A DNA stretch of 64,000 bases, from the NCBI GenBank assembly GCA_034190875.2, contig CM067346.1, forward strand, positions 43,830,863 to 43,894,862. Reading direction: 5' to 3'. Positions 35,921 through 54,295 of the stretch are shown in pieces (positions within the stretch are counted from its first letter, which is position 1; the number at the start of each line of letters is the position of its first letter). The notes under the pieces were generated by a model. That model made no database searches. It was not told the origin of the DNA and saw only the letters and a program-made list of their open reading frames with translations. The position numbers were made by a program, and so were the translations under genes. This stretch comes from Urechis unicinctus. Its lineage: Eukaryota > Annelida > Polychaeta > Xenopneusta > Urechidae.

Positions 35921-38900
35921 CAAGCAGCCATTTGTTCTTTCTTGAATTGTTGGACACGCAAGGGAAACCATATTGTAAGCTTTTGTGCGTCAAAGGTTTT
36001 CTTTGAAAGCAGATCAAGTGCTTGCTATTGCAAGAGATTTTGTTCTTGACGTAAGTGCATTTTAAGGGGTGTTGAATATGTTTTGCAATAATAAATTTTT
36101 ACCGATGCATTGGTCCCAATGGGATTATTCAATCTACTCTACATTTGTGTGACTTAGCCTTGGTTGAAATCGAATGTAATCGAGAGGCAGTGACGCTGAT
36201 CATAGAAATGTGAAATCAAGCATGGATTTGATTTGCGGCCACATGAAGGATTATGAAAAAGAGTGAAAACTTTGGTACAGCCTGTAATATCTTGGAAGGA
36301 ATTAGCTCAACATTCTATTAAAAGTGTTGCAGCCATTATTTGTTATATATGTCGTGAATGATGGCGGTTTGACACGTTTTGCACGTTTTAACTTGTTCAT
36401 TCACATTAATGTTTGTAGGAGCTCAAACCATTTAAAATTGCATGTGCTTATTAATCGGACTATGTGATTCATTAAGTTTATTCTATAAATAATAGGCCAG
36501 TTTAATCATTTGCGTCACATCTAAAGCTGTAGAATGATCTACGACTTGTCTTTGGCCAATTAACACCGTGTTCAATATCAGATCAGCTCATAATGTGCTG
36601 CATACCTCTGGAACTTGTCGAGATATTCGGTACGTATTCCGACTACAAAGCACATTGATTTTGAGGATCACGATGGTACTTATCCGACCCTTTGTTCTTA
36701 TGTATATCTTTTTGCCAGGGAACGGAGTTAAAAATACATGGTTCTACTTAATGCTATTTTTGCTGGCCCTGTGGCACGATTCATGTTTTATAAATCTACT
36801 CTTGGGGTAATCAATCTTGTTCAACGAGGTTAAATAGACGGTATTCGTATACATTGTGTCCCAGAATTGTTTTTGTATGAAATGGAATCATCGTCCTAAG
36901 TGGTAGTTTTCACATTGTACCATGGGTCTTATCGCGGCAAATATGTCAAAAAAAAATTAACCAATCAAGTCGCCATCATTCCTCGTATTTGAAGGCAGCT
37001 AAGCAAGAATGTAGCAGAAACGTCAGAAATCGAATATTAGATTACGGTATCGTAGTGCCGATTGATGTGAAATATATGCTTCGGCCTTTTCTTTAGTAAG
37101 AACGTTTGCCTTGCAATCAACCCTTTATATTGATCAATCTGACATGGGCCCGCAATTAAATGAGACATCAAACAATGTTAATCTGTCACGACGTGTATGG
37201 TATAACCATGCATTAAGTGGTGGCGCGACAATCGTCAACGTGAATAAAATCCCTCGGAGAGAGATAGGATTAAGCATTAAACTAATGGGAAAAAACTTTT
37301 CAAAAAACATCGTATTGTTTATAACAAGCATTCATATCGCATCTTGCCTTAATACATTTATTTAGAAAAAAATGTAGTAGAAAAACGATGTTATGTAGTG
37401 TTTTATATTGCATTCTCGCGTATTTTGGATAATTGCAATCGTAGACAGGGGAGGTACTTCGTCATGAATGAGTCCAAATTAGCTGGGTTTGTTTTCGTAA
37501 TGTGCATCGATAAACGATTGTTTTCACGATCATTCGTTGGCTAATTTTCAACACTATATTGGATATTGCGTGTTTAACATTGGCTCATTAAGTTCATTTA
37601 CTGCCCATTATGGTACCGTGCCGTAGATCCGGGGTATTTTGAGCGCATATGTGCATTCCGGTATGTACATGTTCATTTGGACGAACGGCATGGCGTTGGA
37701 AAACCTCACAGAAAGAGTAAATTGCTTTGCATGTGAGAGCACGCTGTTTATCATATCTAAATGTAGAGAGGGTAACTGCCTGATGGACCGCGTAGGTATA
37801 CAACCCAACAATGTATCCATATACACTCATTCAAGAAGTACCCGTACAGCCAACAGGTTAAAGCTCATTATAACTCAAGAAGGGCGTATCACAAACCACC
37901 TACTTTACTAGAGGTAGAGGGTACATAAGCATGGAATCGAATTATTCATTTAACCCAGCTATCCCTGTTAGCAATGGAGATGGAGAAAACGTGACGTAAC
38001 ATTCCTGTGGGTTCAAGATTAGCCCACTTATCGTTCCCTTTGAAAAACGTTATATCATTCTGACAGACGTGAACGTGCAGGACTAAAAAGCTGAAGCGCT
38101 CTGAGAGCCACTTTTCCCATTGCGCTGCACTTGTAATAAGCCCCTTCAATACCGTGGACATACTCTGAAGACTTATGTTGGTTCAACTGGCAGTCAATAC
38201 TTGTCGAACGTTTTTTGGTATCAAACTCCAACCCCATCCCCCAAATAGGACCTGGTGTCGCCAAGCATTGTGTCACTGATGTAGTAGTTGCGCTTGGTTA
38301 AAGAGAGACTGTTCAGCCCTAGATTTGTAACCAGGTTGCCTAGCAAGCTGCTTGGCAACCGCACATTGGAAACCAAAGTTTAAAGTTTTCGACTTTCAGT
38401 CGCTACGTGGCGCTGCGGTCTCTGAAAATAGATCTGACTTCTACCGTCGCCATTTATGTTGTTGGAAATTACCCTTCCTGCTCGTCGGTCTCATATTTAG
38501 GCTATGATGTCAACAACTTTAATAAATGACGACTTGATGATATATCCATTTTGTAACTCAAGCAGAAGTATACACGTCAATAGAGAGATAGTTATAGAGC
38601 GCGTATTGATTACCAGCTAACGCTCGTGGCATTATGTTTAGTCCGCGTTAATCGTAGAGATGAATTCACAAAATGAGTGCCCCATATGGGGCTGAACAGC
38701 CTCTGTAATATATGGATATCGATAAATGGTGCAGTAGAAGCACGTTCAATACAACGTAGCGAATGCCATGACAATGTTGTGATTCGCTTTCATTTTATAT
38801 GTTTGTTAAGTGGAAAGCTGATCTGTTATTAGAAGAAAAGGTTGCTTTTATTGGACACGGTAACATGCATACCTCATCCTTCTATGAATCAGCGCTTAAG

Positions 38901-39610
38901 GCACAATACGTGAAAGTTTACTGTGTCAGTGATGCCTAAATAAAGTAGCACCTGGAAACGATACATCAATGGCTGCATCTTCAGCAGCTCTTAACCAAAC
39001 ATATGTAAAATCCTCTTAAAGCCCTTTCTTTACATGTCTTGTGTTTTGAGTTTTATAATTGAATTGATGTGTCGTGCGGTGCTGCATCGACCAACACATC
39101 AGCTCCATGCTCCAAAATGTAACCTTGCTTGGCAATTTTTAACAGGGTCAAAATCCAGCCTCTATCTCACAGCTTAGATGCCATGCGGGGGCATATCAGT
39201 CCTTTGATCGCAAAGGAGAAGTGCATAATGTCACAATCATTAAGGATAATTATATCACGGACACGACGAGAACGGAAGGACAATTCAGGGGAAAAATCAA
39301 GGGGAAATTACTTGTGTTCGCCATTGACCTAGATATCGTTGCGTCACGTAAAGTGAATTCTATTATCTATGAATTCGGCAAATCACAGAAAAAGATTTTT
39401 AGACAGACCGTTGTGCAAATAATACAGTGAGGCATTTTTTCTGAAACATCGCACGTCATTACTAGCTCCATTTGCTGCTCGGTATTACACACGTTTTTCT
39501 ACCACGTGGAGGTAACTGATATGATAATGTGACATCAACATTAATGTGGCTTCCATCCAACATGACAATGATAAATAAGCGTCCATCTGCTTCGATGCTA
39601 TTCTCCTCTT
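35921..39610 (+). repeat. diverged array unit, B type (second copy)
   Basis: Starts with the array anchor (GACAAGCAGCCATTTGTTC) and follows the same order as 26483-29370. Landmarks: 36570-36660 with 26810-26900; the ACCATGGGTCTTATCGCGGC word at 36919 with 27150; ACGTTTTTTGGTATC at 38209 with 28179; 39000-39100 with 28535-28635; 39300-39360 with 28850-28900; GCGTCCATCTGCTTC at 39578 with 29340. The offset grows from about 9.75 to 10.4 kb because of insertions, including the element at 38303. No gene recognised. Confidence 0.75.
38303..38705. mobile_element. non-autonomous element with terminal inverted repeats
   Basis: About 403 bp bounded by 17-bp inverted ends (GAGAGACTGTTCAGCCC at 38303-38319; the complement of CAGAGGCTGTTCAGCCC at 38689-38705; two mismatches). 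The paralogous unit around 28250-28300 passes from one flank to the other without it, so it behaves as an insertion. It encodes nothing. A 27-bp near-palindrome at 38334-38360 (GGTTGCC ... GGCAACC) lies just inside the left end and contains two head-to-head sites resembling RFX X-boxes. I find no clean target-site duplication, so the superfamily is not assigned. A MITE is the likeliest class. Confidence 0.5.
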
Positions 39611-40100
39611 ACGCAGACAAAGCAAAGGTGATGAAAGCAAGGCGGAGACTTAAAGACTATCAGCCCGGTGTATTTATCAATGAATATATCATGGATATAT
39701 GATGGACGCATGGTGATTAAATACAATACGAATAAGATCACAACAATCTCGAGGAGCTGCTGCAAATCACCAACTGGGGAAACTACCTAACTATCCCGAT
39801 ATCGATTTTCTTCTCTCATACATATGAGCACATACTCATGCACAGTTCGTTTTATTCTATCAAAATTTATTGTTGACATATGACATATTCTGATTATTAT
39901 ATGTATTACTAACTGCATAAGACAAATTCGAAAACATGTCATATAGTGATACAGGCTTGTCCATGGCAAAATATTATTTGAGTCTATTGAATATAACTAT
40001 GATGAGTACTTGCATGCTATATATCCTGACACAAATATGCTTCTACGATTGTTAATAACTGTATATTTTTAGGGGAAAAAAGTGATTGTAAACCTGGTAG
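39611..40100. other. AT-rich spacer before the LINE
   Basis: No recognisable feature. It may be the decayed continuation of the B-type unit. Confidence 0.4.
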
Positions 40101-40102
40101 AT

Positions 40103-40935
40103 AACAATGAGGGTTTGAAAAATGGCTTGTCATTACTATATCATAAATAAAAGCATTCCTAAAAACTTTGATCAATTATCAACTTTCTTGCACAATGATA
40201 ACTTCACGGTATCTGTTATTGTTTTTTGTAAGACATGGCTAATTGACGCGAACAAAGATTTATACCAATTGTCAGGGTATAATTATATGCATAGCTGTTT
40301 ATATCTGAAAGTAGGAGATGTTGTTTTGCTATATCTACCTAATAACTTGCAGCACATTGAAAGGTCAGACCTGAATGTTATTAACGAAAATGGTGAATGT
40401 ATCTTTACTGAAAGTCAGTCGGCTGGTAACTCTTGTAACATCATTGTAGGAGAGATATACAGGCCACCTAATACAGATATCAACCATTTTAACCAACACA
40501 TTATTGACATATTGAATGCTATAAAAGGGGAATGTAAATTAATTTACTATATGCGAGATTTTAATATCAATCTGTTTAATAGTAAATCACGTAATAGGAC
40601 TGCTCCATTCCTTGATATTATGCGCTCCTGCTCACTGATGCCAGACCCATCAGGGTAGCCTTACAATCGGCAATACTAATTAATAATATTTTTTATAATG
40701 ATATTAGTGGTAGTAAAGATCATACCCACTGGGTATCGTGTATTGATTTATCAGATCATTTTACAATATTTGTAGTTGTAATCAAATTTCTCGGTGTGAT
40801 GATAGACATCAAATTTACATGGTCAGATAACATAAAGTCTATACGTAACAAGATGCCCAAAGTAATTGGTATAATAAAAAAAATTAGATCTATTTTAAAT
40901 AGGCAATCATTGGTCAATTTATACTATATATATAT
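40103..40935 (+). mobile_element. decayed CR1/L2-like LINE: endonuclease fused to reverse-transcriptase tail
   Basis: Remnant of a non-LTR retrotransposon ORF2. The APE-type endonuclease is readable: NGLSLLYHK at the start, the SETWL-like CKTWL, a GYNY motif, VLLYLPNNL, the conserved GEIYRPPN, and RDFNINLFNS matching the catalytic GDFNIDL. It ends with NNIFYNDISG and LSDHFTIF, matching the family SDH-P-IF. In the same frame it continues directly into KFLGVMIDIKFTWSDNIK and IIKKIRSILNRQSLVNLYY, the post-palm region of a reverse transcriptase. The fingers and palm, including the FADD box, are absent, so about 1 kb was deleted with a frame-preserving joint near 40780-40785. The middle of the endonuclease (40122 to about 40650) lies in another frame than both ends, implying two frameshifts. 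The 3' end dissolves into (TA)n. Confidence 0.85.
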
Positions 40936-41005
40936 ATATCCCTCTTTGTATCATCGGATTATATATATATCATATATATCATATATATGATATTATATAT
41001 ATATA
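40926..41005. repeat. (TA)n-rich tract at the LINE 3' end
   Basis: Runs of ATAT with CATATATAT interruptions follow the last readable reverse-transcriptase codons. This could be the expanded microsatellite-like 3' tail that some LINE families carry, or an unrelated expansion. Confidence 0.7.
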
Positions 41006-42138
41006 ACATAAAAGTTTTTCATAATTGGTAATATTCATGTATAAGCATAAACATAAATTGTTACGTACATATATATAATAGTTTTATACAAATTTTTAAA
41101 CACCTTTATGAGTAATAAAATACCATATCAAATGTATCATTAACCATTTGTAGGACGGAAAAAAAATAGTATTTGCTTTAGAGAGCCATACATGTGAAAT
41201 GTATTATGCCGTATCCTGCTTAAATTTTAAGAAATGACAATTTTTCTTATCAACGATCACTTAAAAGACTTTTATTTGAAAAAAGTTATTAAATTTAATT
41301 AGTTGATCAGAAATCTAATGTTGTTCTCACGTATATTATCATTATCTCAATTGCACACTGTTATGTATACATTTCTACACTGCACGGGGATATATATTCC
41401 ATTGATGGTATTCAGCTCCCATTTGTCTTCACGTGTATATTCAATGTGGCTTCATTGATGCGACGATGCGATTGGCTGAAGGCAATAAACTTATCTTCAT
41501 CTTTATTTTTAGACTGCGCATCTGCTTTTTATATCCGATTATTACCAATCGCTCTGCATATGACCTACCCTAGTAACTGATGGTAAGGTATGATAACTCC
41601 ATTAGGTAGGCTGTTGGGCAATATGTTGAAGGTTAACGTTTACGTTACTAAGTGAATAATGAAACAAGAAGTGTGATGAGTGATTAGGGTGGTCCGGCTG
41701 TTATTTGACTGCACTGAAGCAGCGTTAATTTCGTCATGGGAGTTGTGGGGAGTTAGGCGAGTCAGGTTTGCGATGGCACAGCTTAATCACCGACTGGAAA
41801 GTTTATAACAACAGGCTACAATAGGTTGCACTCATTTCACCTGGGGACACACCTTATAGCTAGCAATCTATGCGCTCATTCAGCTCCGCGGCAACATGCT
41901 ATTTTGATTAGGACTTTCTATTGGCACGCGCGACACATCCAAAATTAAACACAATTTACTTCATTGTAAAAATTTATCTTCCGGTATTCGGCAGAGAATT
42001 ACTAATCCAAATGAGGTACCTAGCGGAGATCGCAGTTGTCGACAGATTGTGGCTGCTACCTGTTAACAATTACAATCTTTTACCGATTTGTCACGATTAA
42101 CGCGTGCCTAGTCACATGATGTAATGTACATCATAGTG
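41006..42138. other. non-coding DNA with a possible array fragment
   Basis: Bases 41350-41535 resemble 29220-29390 (AATGTGGCTTC near 41445, then AGACTGCGCATCTGC at 41511 against AGACTGCGCACCTGC). This is possibly a displaced end of the B-type unit on the far side of the LINE. No gene is seen. Confidence 0.35.
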
Positions 42139-42327
42139 CGTGTAAGTGTGTGTGTGAGTATGCATGTGAGTGTGTGAGTGTGTGTGTGTGTGTTTGAGTG
42201 TGTGTGAGTATGTGTGTGCGTGTGTATGAGTATGTGTATGTGCGAGTGTGAGTGTGCGTGTGTGTGCGTGTGTGTGCGTGTACGTGTGTGTGTATGTGAG
42301 AGTGTGAGTGTGTGTGTATGTGTGCGT
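42139..42327 (+). repeat. imperfect (TG)n tract
   Basis: About 190 bp of TG/TGAG/TGCG/TATG repeats. Alternating purine-pyrimidine runs of this kind are prone to Z-DNA. The His/Thr and Cys/Val frames through it are artefacts. Confidence 0.92.
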
Positions 42328-49018
<6,691 letters not shown>

Positions 49019-52000
49019 TTAATATAGGCATCCCAATGATCGAGAACAAGGCCTTAAGTTTGTATAGCAGCTTTCATCACAATTATTATGCACAATTCCG
49101 CGGGAATATCTTCACCTCTTACCACAAACAATCTTTCTGCTTGCCGAGCTCTGACGTACCCAATACAGCGCGCCAATTAAAAAAATCGATGAATTAAAAC
49201 TCTTTTGGAATATCCCCGGTGCGAGATGTGCCGCTGATGTACGACGTGCTGCTGCAATAGGATCAAAATAAGTATTAACATTGTTAACAACTAATAATAT
49301 TTCAAAGGCGTGTGTACAATTGTGATGGACACCCTTGACAAGCTGACACTGCTCAGTGTTGCATATTTAAGATTAATGCTTCATATCAACCATTACTAAA
49401 TAACAAAGTGCTTTCATATTCTACAGTCGTTTTCTGAAACGGCACATACAAATCGATAAGGTTCGCAATGCATTCTATTTAACTTTTATGGCTTAGTGTT
49501 AGGTCACCCAGACATCCCACATAAAGTTGATTAAATAAAGTATCGATGAATATATGAAATTTGTTAATCACAGTACAAAGCTAACGAACAACGAGTATTT
49601 CGATCATTATGAAATAATTGTGCAGTTATTTATCATTGATGAAAATTACACTGTGGTTGGCTAGCTTTGTTGTTTTTTGGGTTTGTTTTTATCAATGTGG
49701 TTTATTGGATGCAAGAAATATTAGTGCAATGAAATTTGAAATATCACAGCGAAGGTGCAAACATCGGTCATTGATATGGCTACCTGTTGTCTTTGATATG
49801 CCTAAAATACATGACGCAAAGTGATTGTTTGTGCATTTATTTCTGCTTTGCAAATAATCGCCTGATTACAATGAATATCGGTCAAATACATACAATGTAA
49901 CATATTGAATACCACGTAATAGAATTTTGGTACGATATATTGTAATTTTGAAATATTAGACAATATATCCTCCAGCTGTAGTACAATTTATGTCGATGCC
50001 AAGGATCAGCAGCATATTTGACAAACGATACGAATGCCACAATAACCAGTTTTCATAACAGCACGAGTGCAACAGAGTATGCATTTTCATGTAGTCATGA
50101 TATCTTCTTCTAGGTAGAAGAGAGGTGGTCATCCACGCATAAAAGCCCTGACATTGACATTTCATGCATTTTCTTATCCATAAAGCGTATCATTCTGACT
50201 TACAAAACTTACCTTTCGCATCCTTTATACGGCTAGAATGGGATGCAATATGTACATGCCAGTTAGACAATTGTTGGCGATATCGCAGCGAATCTGGTGT
50301 GGGCTTGTAAACTATTGTGGTGTCTTGATCATCCTGCCTTATGTAAGCTATTTGTAATTCCGGATCGTTTGACCTTTAAATAGTTTGTGAAACGCATGTA
50401 GCATTTTTCACAGCCATGTCTATTTTTGTAACCTTTCATTACTGTTGCGATGGTAATTGTGCAAATAAAATCGATATGTGTGGGGAAATACGAACGACAA
50501 ATATACAAGAAAAGCAAAAGCAATAACGTCATTGGTGAACTGTAAGCCTAGGTATGCTCATTGTTCATAAATATATCCATAGATACTGAAACATTCTTGT
50601 ACTCCGCGAATGTTACAAATGATAATTTAACCATGCCAAAAGGTAAGTACGAATGGCTGTTCAGGTGAGTGTGAATAATATTTCGTTGACAATCCGTTTT
50701 ACGAGGCTCGACAGCTCACAATATGCAAGATGTGCCTGAAACCAGACAAAATTATGGAAGTAAGTGTGATACTGCTTGTGCTTTATTATTTGATCTGCAT
50801 ATAATTTCGGAAAGAAAATTTACATGAGTGTAGACATACGAACGACTGCTCTAGGAACAAACGTCATTCCTTTGACATAGACATAATTCAATTTAGCCAC
50901 ATTCGTTCGCTCATCATGTACCTGAGTATACTTACTTATGCAAACATTCAACAGTCATTTGCATTGACCAATATCATACCACCAACATGCATGTTTTGCA
51001 ATCCAATCTATTACAAAACAACAGCTAAAGCTTAAAGACGATGCTAACCAGGATTTTATTTGAGTATCCATTTGAAATCAGGGTGCCTTGGTATTATTTT
51101 GTTCATTCAATAATTCATAAGATGTATGTACGACACAATTCGCCTCCAGCTGTCATATTTGTAACAATATGCACATTTAACAATTAGGATTTGATTGGAT
51201 GATAGATCACGTGTCATAAACAAAAAAAGTATGAGTGCAACCAAGTTTTATTTGTGAAACATGAGGGTGCCCCAGTGTGCTGTCGCTCATTTGACGCTTG
51301 CTCACTACAGATAACTTGTAAGATCGACTATCTATACATACCACCATCAATTGCCACGAATATATCGCGCTGTATGAGCTAATAAGATTTGATCCAGTGG
51401 CCAGATCGCATGTCAGCACATAGAAACAATACTTCTGGGGTGCTCGCAAATAAAGCTGAATACATATGCACAAGTTATGTGCGCATTAAAGCCATGCATT
51501 GCCTGAAAAATTGTGTCAAAAAACATCGCAACGTTTTACAAGACGCGTGAGCCATTCGGCTGTTACTTCCCTAATGCGTAGCCTTCTTGATGTATACATA
51601 AGTCAAGGGCTGTTGTTGTGATTTAATGGCTGCTACATTGAGAGGGGATTTCATATAAGACAGCATTCTTGATAAAGATTATTAATATCTTGCCACGATT
51701 TATGGCCACAGAAATTCTAGCCCGACAAAGAAATATAAATTTGATTGTAATAATGTACACTTCAACGCTTGTGTGATTAAAGCGATTAATTTGTCAATCA
51801 AAAGGCCAGGCGCACTGACCGGCGAAAACGTATTGGGATGATTTCAAAATTGACTGTAGTTTTTATAAGGAGGCATTCGGGTGATAGCTGAGCGCTGAAA
51901 AAATTAAACGAGCCTCTGGTGCAACATCCCGACCTTATCTTTGGCGCCACACCTCAGACGCTCAGCCTTAAATTATTAAACTGAGACGTCATAGTATAGT

Positions 52001-52058
52001 ATACATGAGTCTGGGTAATATCGCATTGGGCAGTTTTGGGTTGAGATAAACAGTGAAA
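49019..52058. other. non-coding DNA, nothing recognised
   Basis: No domain, RNA gene or repeat family recognised. All open frames are under 90 codons with no protein family resemblance. Confidence 0.45.
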
Positions 52059-52110
52059 GGCTTCTCTCTCTCTATCTCTCCCCTCCCCCTCTCTCTCTCT
52101 CTCTCCTCGA
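52059..52110. repeat. (TC)n tract
   Basis: CT-rich run (CTCTCTCTCTATCTCTCCCC...), followed immediately by a CpG-richer patch at about 52110-52225 (AGAGCGCGCC, TTTAGCGCGACATG, GACGCGCG) that is unusual in this window. Confidence 0.85.
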
Positions 52111-52311
52111 GTGAAGAGCGCGCCTCTGCGCCTGTGTGAATTTACGTTTAGCGCGACATGCAGAGAAAAAGTAAAGCTTTGCAAGAACATCAAGGAGGTT
52201 ACAGTGACGCGCGTTCTTTTTGAGCAGCGCGGATCATTTGGATTCTGACTTGCGCATGGCAAACTACAAAAATGCTGAATTAGGCCCTTTTTTCTACATT
52301 ACTAATTACTA

Positions 52312-52623
52312 ATGGAAGATAACGCAAATCAGACTCACGATGCCATTTCACAGATCATCGAAGGGGAAATTTATTTCGGAAAAAGTTCGGACCCGCAATT
52401 TGAAAGTTTCTGAATCGACAAAAAACGACATCGTGCTGAGGTGGATGAAGTTTCATGTTTAAGCTATTCGCAACCTGATGCCACCAACAACCAGGAAAAC
52501 AATACGCTAAACGACCACTACTGTGCTTTCTGTAGTACCGTGTACTGTGAAGAAATTGTTATAGATGAATCTAAGACTGAATCAACAGACGTTAGCGACT
52601 CTTTGAGAACGCCATGTGTATGA
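52312..52623 (+). pseudogene. broken short reading frame of unknown origin
   Basis: A single frame runs from ATG at 52312 (MEDNANQTHDAISQIIEGEI) to a stop at 52621-52623, broken only by TGA at 52411-52413. The second half has a hydrophilic, protein-like composition: many Asn, Asp, Glu and Ser, and a Cys-rich patch DHYCAFCSTVYCEE that recalls the C-terminal Cys motifs of some DDE transposases, though not enough to assign. It lies 90 bp after a CpG-richer patch that could be a promoter. It could be a decayed transposase tail, a small host gene with a spliced-out stop, or chance. A second open frame (ATG at 52340) overlaps the first third. Confidence 0.3.
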
Positions 52624-52672
52624 CTGCTGAAAAGACTGAAAACAAACTCTATTGTTTTCATCTTTTAAAACC

Positions 52673-52910
52673 ATGATGCGGAGACGAAAAGTGCCTTTTT
52701 TATGTCTGCGATAAGATCATGTGCAAGCCTACATATGTGCAAAGTTTCAGAAAAGTCTGATTGCAACCAGTATTTTTTTCATGCTAAATGGATGATGCGG
52801 AGACGAAAAGTCGGTAATATGTGCTACTTTTTATGTTTAATCAAGACCATATATAACCAAGGTATGTGCGAAGTTTGAGAAAATTCCGAAGACAAGCAGA
52901 AATTTTATCG
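52673..52910 (+). repeat. two-copy direct repeat, period about 121 bp
   Basis: GATGCGGAGACGAAAAGT occurs at 52675-52692 and again at 52796-52813. Each copy is followed about 60-70 bp later by a related word (ATGTGCAAAGTTTCAGAAAA and ATGTGCGAAGTTTGAGAAAA). The pair sits directly after the broken frame at 52312-52623. Confidence 0.75.
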
Positions 52911-54290
52911 TCCTACAAATCTCAATTTCATGAAGAAAACACGGTCATGTTGAGGAATTCCGGAGTGATACCCATTCCCATCCTCACAAACATGTCGGAA
53001 TGTCAGTACACAAATAAAGGACATGCTAGTGGCAGCACACATGCAATCTCTCATTGAACATTTATCGCAAATAATGCTATCAAACCTGTTTTACTTCTGT
53101 GCATAGCTCGTTTTTAGCTAATAAGTCCTTGACTTCAATGTTTTTATACTACCGACTCTGCAATAGATATCTCTGTATGTCACTGACATCGAAATTATAT
53201 ATGAAAGGGCAAAGGACAGATTTTGATTCCATCTCTCAGCTGTGAAAGCCGTGAAAATCGATTTTTAAGAAGTCATTTTTGTCTTAACGCATACGGGAAG
53301 GTCTGTTGAAATGGATGATTTTGTCAATGTTGGGGTACACTGAAAATATAGTTGAAAGGAACAAAAATCTGATGACTTGCATACCTCCTTAAATGTGCAT
53401 TAATTACAACGTTATCTACAGAACGGACACATGTATATAATTTATTTATTTAATCGCGACACAGATTGTGAGATTGTTGACGATATTTCACCATTGTTTA
53501 TCACGACAAAAAAAAAGGGCATGAGCTGGTGGAGGGTGAAACGGAGACGATTTGGAAGACAAATTAGAAGAAGTCAATTGCGAGATGGAAATCCGTGATA
53601 ACGTCTTTGCGTGAGTATGATATAAAGGTAAGGCATCTATCTGTGCCCGTCTTTGTCTGTGCTTATATGTATCTGTTAATGTCCGTGTGTATGTCGTGAG
53701 TGTTTCAGGTGACGAGGCCGCGTCAAAGTATTATTGCACAAACACAAAATTTAACGAAGCATGCGAATATTCATCAGCATCATCGGTTCTTCGGGTCACA
53801 ACATCTACCGTAGCAGTTAACATTGGGCTACAAGCGCAGCTAAATAACTTTATTCTGATACTATCCGACGCACATTGATTAATCTATAATCTCTTCACAT
53901 TTGAATGCAGACGCTTGAATAAGATGGCGGATGTAGTGCTGTTTACTTGCGCGCATTTGTCAATTAGTCTTGCTTATCATCCACAATCAAGTCGATAATA
54001 TAACTGTTTGCCTATTCAACATCATATGTTCAAAGGCTGATAAATTTTTCTTTCCTAATTTAAAGCAGTACGATTTGAACGCTTGTGACACAGGAGTGTT
54101 TTGATATATATTGGAATTATTATCTAAGTCACGAACCGGTGTCAATGAAGCAATACCACCTTTTCGACGAGAGCTAAATTAGCACGCAGCATGTGCTAGA
54201 GTCTCAGGATGGGATTGCGCCAGTCTAACTAGAATGGTTAGTGCATTAATCGTTACAATACATTAGCAAATGTTACGCCTGGGTGATATG
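52911..54290. other. non-coding DNA, nothing recognised
   Basis: No gene recognised. AAGATGGCGGATGT at 53932-53945 matches the YY1-type initiator motif often found at animal transcription starts and begins a 24-codon frame. Alone this is weak evidence for a promoter. Confidence 0.35.
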
Positions 54291-54295
54291 AAACT

